Assembly: GCA_007695205.1 (NCBI GenBank)
Contig: REEF01000847.1
Coordinates: 1 to 7,805, forward strand
Length of the DNA stretch: 7,805 bases
Direction of reading: 5' to 3'
DNA from: Planctomycetaceae bacterium
GTDB taxonomy: Bacteria; Planctomycetota; Planctomycetia; Pirellulales; Pirellulaceae
Under the pieces are notes generated by a model. That model made no database searches. It had not been told where the DNA came from and saw nothing but the letters and a program-made list of their open reading frames with translations. The position numbers and the translations under genes are program-made. Shown in pieces: positions 6,603-7,805 of the stretch (position 1 is its first letter; every line of letters begins with the position of its first letter).

Positions 6603-6637
6603 AAAAAACTACAGGCATCTTTCCGGCGGCGAAAGAT
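6603..6637 (-). terminator. Possible intrinsic terminator of the propeller gene
   Basis: On the minus strand ATCTTTC (6637-6631) and GAAAGAT (6623-6617) form a 7-bp stem around a GC-rich 7-nt loop (GCCGCCG). Eight nt after the stem comes TTTTTT (6608-6603). The weak A/T stem and the gap before the T-run make this only a candidate. It lies about 190 nt beyond the stop of the propeller gene. Confidence 0.3.
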
Positions 6638-6670
6638 CCCATCGCTGCCGACGAAGTAGGCTTTTTTGCT

Positions 6671-6767
6671 GGGCAAGCGAATTTGGGGCAAAGGAATGAT
6701 GGATCGCATGCCGTTCCTGCCCCCCATTCCCCTGCCCCCCATTCCCTTGCCCGCAATTCGCTTGCCC
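6671..6767. repeat. 28-nt inverted-repeat element, copy 2, with internal 15-bp tandem repeats
   Basis: The left arm 6671-6698 and right arm 6740-6767 are identical to those of the copy at 1990-2071 and in the same orientation. The spacer differs completely: it contains CCTGCCCCCCATTCC twice in tandem (6716-6730, 6731-6745), and the right arm continues the same 15-bp period in degenerate form (CTTGCCCGCAATTCG, 6746-6760). This suggests the element grows or mutates by slippage of an arm-derived 15-bp unit. It lies about 180 bp upstream of the giant gene. Confidence 0.8.
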
Positions 6768-6829
6768 TATTCCCCTAACCCACCTTTGGAGTTCCCGTTG
6801 CTTGCCCCTGAACCATCGGTTGGCATCAC

Positions 6830-7805
6830 TCACCGCTCGTTGGCTTGGTAGATCGCCACGATCCCGTCTTGTGCAACGACGGCAAATCGATCGTTCTGGT
6901 CGGTGGCCAGTATGGCGATCGGGCGTGCGTGACCGTGGGAAAGGCTGGCTTCGCAGTGGATCTGATAGTCTTCCGCCGTGCGGTAGACGCGGCACTGGTG
7001 TGCTGCGGCGACGACAAGCCAGCCGCCTACGAATCGCAGCACGGGCTTATCCAGATCTTCGGCAAACGGTGCCACATGTTCTTGAGACTCGTCCCGGTAT
7101 AGCAACGCTCCGCGCTCCAAGGCCACGGCCACGCGCGACCGGCTGTGTCGTGCGGAACGGTGCAAGCCCAGGATCGTGCCGCCGACATCGACCACTTTGG
7201 TGCGCGCCGGCGGCCGCCAGAGGATCAGCCGGTCTTCCAGGCCCAGACAGACGTCTTCGCGCACGTGGAAAGGTACCGAATGCAGCATGGGAAAGTCGTA
7301 GGTTCCGTCGCCGTCCGGCCAGATCTCCGACCAGGCCAGAGAACGCGAGCCGAGCAGCTCGTCGCCTGAGTTGTAGCTGCTGAGCGTCAGCCCGATTAAC
7401 TCACGTGCCAGACTTGCCTGTCCGCCCGCCGTACTTTGCATGGCGACGGCTCGTGCCGACAACCACGGCGGCGTCCCCACCTTGATGGAAAATGGCAGTT
7501 CGTCGGTCGGCGGAAACCGCCGCCAGGGAAGATCCAGTCCGGGTGGAAGCTGACGTATGAGGACCGGCTGCCGATCCCCGCCGCAGGCCAGCAGAATCGG
7601 TGGTCGCCGGGCGGCGGCGTAGCGCCAAGGACTGCCGCTCGGTTGCCGCACGTCCCCGTTCCAGAATCCCTGGACGACCACCAGCTCGTTGTCGCCGTAT
7701 CCGGCCGCGTAGAACACGTTTTCTGCGGACACAGCGCTGCACCACTGGACGTTTTCCGGCAATTGGATCGTGCGGACGAGCGTCAATGCGGTCGAACGGC
7801 GTTTG
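6830..7805 (-). CDS. Beta-propeller-like (WD40-type) repeat protein, 5' end outside window
   Basis: About 325 codons are visible, ending at TGA 6832-6830. The frame stays open to the right edge, and no ATG or GTG with a ribosome binding site starts it inside the window; the only candidate, TTG at 7786-7784, has no Shine-Dalgarno, so I treat the gene as partial. The protein has repeated blade-like units in which short hydrophobic strands alternate with polar turns, for example NVFYAAGYGDNELVVVQGFW, RVAVALERGALLYRD, WLVVAAAHQCRVYRT and the C-terminal HARPIAILATDQNDRFAVVAQDGIVAIYQ, which most resembles a WD40-type blade. No catalytic motif, signal peptide or membrane segment is visible in this part. 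It is probably a cytoplasmic scaffold or interaction domain, possibly fused to something N-terminal. I do not recognise the family; a bpX-type propeller from MoxR-vWA systems or a C-terminal propeller of a kinase are untested possibilities. Confidence 0.75.
   Translation of the reverse strand, partial: KRRSTALTLVRTIQLPENVQWCSAVSAENVFYAAGYGDNELVVVQGFWNGDVRQPSGSPWRYAAARRPPILLACGGDRQPVLIRQLPPGLDLPWRRFPPTDELPFSIKVGTPPWLSARAVAMQSTAGGQASLARELIGLTLSSYNSGDELLGSRSLAWSEIWPDGDGTYDFPMLHSVPFHVREDVCLGLEDRLILWRPPARTKVVDVGGTILGLHRSARHSRSRVAVALERGALLYRDESQEHVAPFAEDLDKPVLRFVGGWLVVAAAHQCRVYRTAEDYQIHCEASLSHGHARPIAILATDQNDRFAVVAQDGIVAIYQANER

Larger units (their letters stand above)
6490..6829. other. Intergenic region between the propeller gene and the giant gene
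   Basis: This 340-nt stretch has no convincing gene. It holds a terminator-like hairpin at 6603-6637, the second copy of the inverted-repeat element at 6671-6767 and the ribosome binding site of the giant gene. I see no confident -10/-35 pair, but the promoter of the giant gene is most likely between the hairpin and 6504. Confidence 0.6.

Noticed and set aside
1990..6767. Composite transposon bounded by the two repeat elements
   Set aside because: The elements carry no transposase, no target-site duplication is visible, and the gene between them is an ordinary planctomycete surface protein.
6609..6995. Minus-strand frame with GQGNGGQGNGGQ-type repeats
   Set aside because: The apparent peptide repeat is only the translation of the 15-bp DNA repeat, and the frame overlaps the better-supported propeller gene.
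6802..7383. 193-codon plus-strand frame
   Set aside because: Antisense to the propeller gene; Arg/Pro-rich and without a domain.

Overview
The window looks like chromosomal DNA of a planctomycete (Planctomycetota, probably Pirellulales-like). The basis is one giant secreted-type protein that combines an Arg-rich N-terminus, an LEPR-XLL-type motif (LGCERLESRMLLDA), pre-peptidase C-terminal (PPC)-like domains, a PA14 domain and a terminal dockerin type I pair with NHIN helices. GC-rich coding, roomy intergenic spaces and several families of palindromic intergenic repeats also fit. This is inference from family knowledge; no database search was run.

Every gene I can support lies on the minus strand, so transcription runs from right to left. 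From right to left: (1) 7805-6830, the 3' part of a beta-propeller-like protein whose start lies outside the window; (2) 6829-6490, an intergenic region with a terminator-like hairpin, a 28-nt inverted-repeat element and a good ribosome binding site; (3) 6489-2104, a 1461-residue mosaic extracellular protein with a predicted zinc metallopeptidase core; (4) 2103-1867, a spacer with a second copy of the same element; (5) 1860-1405, a DIP1984-family (septicolysin-like) helical protein followed by a probable intrinsic terminator; (6) 1404-297, about 1.1 kb without a convincing gene but with three unrelated palindromic structures; (7) 296-120, a 58-codon fragment of a PP2A/ApaH-like metallophosphatase that stops just after its second metal-binding motif; (8) 54-1, the probable hydrophobic N-terminus of another gene that runs off the left edge.

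The genes do not form an obvious operon or pathway. Each is separated from the next by more than 60 bp, usually with hairpins between, and their predicted roles differ. The likeliest single job visible is extracellular: a calcium-stabilised (dockerin and EF-hand-like loops) multidomain protein with a metallopeptidase centre and a PA14 glycan- or protein-binding module.

I found no convincing new multi-gene system. The points most worth a second look are the shifted third histidine of the metallopeptidase motif, the EF-hand-like loop inside the PA14 domain, two same-orientation copies of one repeat element flanking the giant gene, the cleanly truncated phosphatase, and the hairpin-rich 1.1 kb spacer.
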